The notes beneath the pieces were generated by a model, which worked only from the letters and a program-made list of their open reading frames with translations, had not been told where the DNA came from and ran no database searches. A stretch of DNA of 64,000 nt, from the NCBI RefSeq assembly GCF_000004195.4, contig NC_030682.2:153265510-153329509 (forward strand). Reading direction: 5' to 3'. Numbering within the stretch: the first letter of the stretch is position 1; each line of letters begins with the position of its first letter. Positions 62,960-64,000 of the stretch are shown here, in pieces. The DNA comes from Xenopus tropicalis. Taxonomy: Eukaryota; Chordata; Amphibia; Anura; Pipidae. A program made the position numbers and the translations under genes.

Positions 62960-63150
62960 TAAACCTCTCCAACTATTAGGCACCACCTTGCAGTTGGTCT
63001 TATCTTGGATGGGTGGCCACTTCTATCTGACTGTTGGAGTGCAAACTCTTCAGAGAGTCTGTAAGCTTTCCCAGCTTTATGGGCATCAACAAGTCTTTGT
63101 TTTCTGAGCTCCTCAGACCCCCCCGTGTTGGGGCCATGATGCATATCCAC
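62960..63150 (-). pseudogene. Tc1/mariner-like transposase remnant
   Basis: A minus-strand frame reads SEELRKQRLVDAHKAGKAYR, LSEEFALQQS, then DRSGHPSKI. The first part looks like the N-terminal helix-turn-helix region of Tc1-like transposases and SGHPSKI like the RSGRPxKI motif that follows some 25 residues later, so an internal stretch seems deleted. No catalytic DDE part is present. A decayed copy; similarity judged by eye. Confidence 0.55.
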
Positions 63151-63223
63151 AGCTGTGTGTGAGATCTTGCTGGGTCCCCCCAGTTCTTTAACTAAAACGA
63201 GGTCTCACTCACCCCTGACTGAC

Positions 63224-63305
63224 ATCCCACTGACTGACATCCCACTGACCGACATCCCACTGACCGACATCCCACTGACCGACATCCCACTGACCGACAT
63301 CCCAG
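63224..63305. repeat. 15-bp tandem repeat
   Basis: About six copies of gacatcccactgacc (first two with ctgact). Confidence 0.92.
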
Positions 63306-64000
63306 TGACAAAGACAAGAAGGGGGAGGTCCCTGTCCCATAGCGTATACAAGGGTATAGGGGGGTATGTAGCACTGTGGGTTACATCGGGTGACTGTGGG
63401 GCAGGGGTTATGTAAGTGCCCAAGAGGGGGTCTGAGAGTTAGTTTCTGAGGAGACTGATGGAGGGTTGGCTTGATCATGCCCAGAGACAGGAGGGTTGCC
63501 ATGCCAGCGGGCAGCCCCCCCGTGCCTTCCTGTAGCACACACACACATCCATAATGACCCCTGCCTTTATAGGCACCGCCCCCTTAATTGGCTTCATTCC
63601 CGTGTCCTGAGACAAGAGCTGCATCAGAGGGGTCACATGGGCGCTGAGGGGCTTCCTGTAATGAGTCCGTTCCACCAGGGCACCCCCACTCTGCTTTGCA
63701 GGAACCCCCAATCCGCTGGGAGAGTACAAGCAGGAAAGAGTCCTTGTTGCCAGTAGCCAGCCCCACACTAAGTGGCAGATGGGGAGATTAGTTGCCTTGA
63801 GAGGAAACTTGTCACCCGTGTACTCTCTCTATTTCATTACTGCCCCCCCTTATATATTTATATATAGTGACCCCCCCTTAACTGCCCCCCCCCCCCCCAG
63901 TGTAACCAATCCCAACTGGGCCAGCCTTTCCCCATAACTGAGCCCATTCCCTTTATCAGCTTAGTCGCTCTTCTCTGTACTTTCTCTATTTCATTACTGC
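63306..64000. other. right end of window, upstream of the puf60 exons seen
   Basis: No exon or start codon for puf60 was recognised on the minus strand here. tactctctctatttcattactgc at 63821 returns at 63978 (tactttctctatttcattactgc), 157 bp apart, so the window may end in the start of another tandem repeat. A C-run lies near 63885-63898. Confidence 0.4.

Overview
The window is vertebrate nuclear DNA. It carries the 5' part of scrib and nearly all of puf60, both on the minus strand and split into short exons with GT-AG introns. The two genes are also neighbours in human (8q24.3). A TTAA-flanked palindromic element starting TTAAAGG (T2/Kolobok-type MITE, well known in Xenopus), a CR1/L2-type LINE piece and a Tc1-like remnant point to a frog, most likely Xenopus; the species cannot be fixed from the sequence. 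Splice joins were checked by hand: exon lengths, phases and the joined reading frame agree throughout.

Layout from left to right: 1-13,188 holds six coding exons of scrib (first 189 residues, start codon at 13,177; the gene runs off the left edge). 13,189-17,640 is a probable 5' intron filled by 60-bp and 41-bp arrays plus a foldback element. 17,430-17,740 is a CpG-rich segment, the probable scrib promoter and non-coding first exon, with four ZNF143/THAP11-like motifs just upstream. 18,319-18,600 is a LINE reverse-transcriptase fragment that runs directly into a 7.8-kb array of 25-bp units. 26,429-40,015 is a 13.6-kb array of 51/54-bp units. 40,985-46,944 is a 6-kb AT-rich array of 26/29-bp units. 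47,425-62,010 is puf60 (nine constitutive coding exons and one 51-nt cassette exon), whose introns hold at least seven further arrays; its first coding exon is not seen and probably lies beyond the right edge. 62,011-64,000 holds a 72-bp array, a Tc1-like fragment and a 15-bp array.

Roughly 70% of the window is tandem repeat, in some twenty unrelated families with units of 10 to 133 bp. Only the scrib and puf60 exons look protein-coding. The very long open frames over the arrays are open only because the units lack stop codons.

The two proteins act separately: Scribble is a cortical polarity scaffold, PUF60 a U2AF-related splicing factor. The most unusual features are a puf60 intron made of about 35 tandem copies of its own 5' splice site, a satellite that seems to have grown out of a LINE coding sequence, and a giant array repeating a ZNF143/THAP11-like promoter motif about 250 times.
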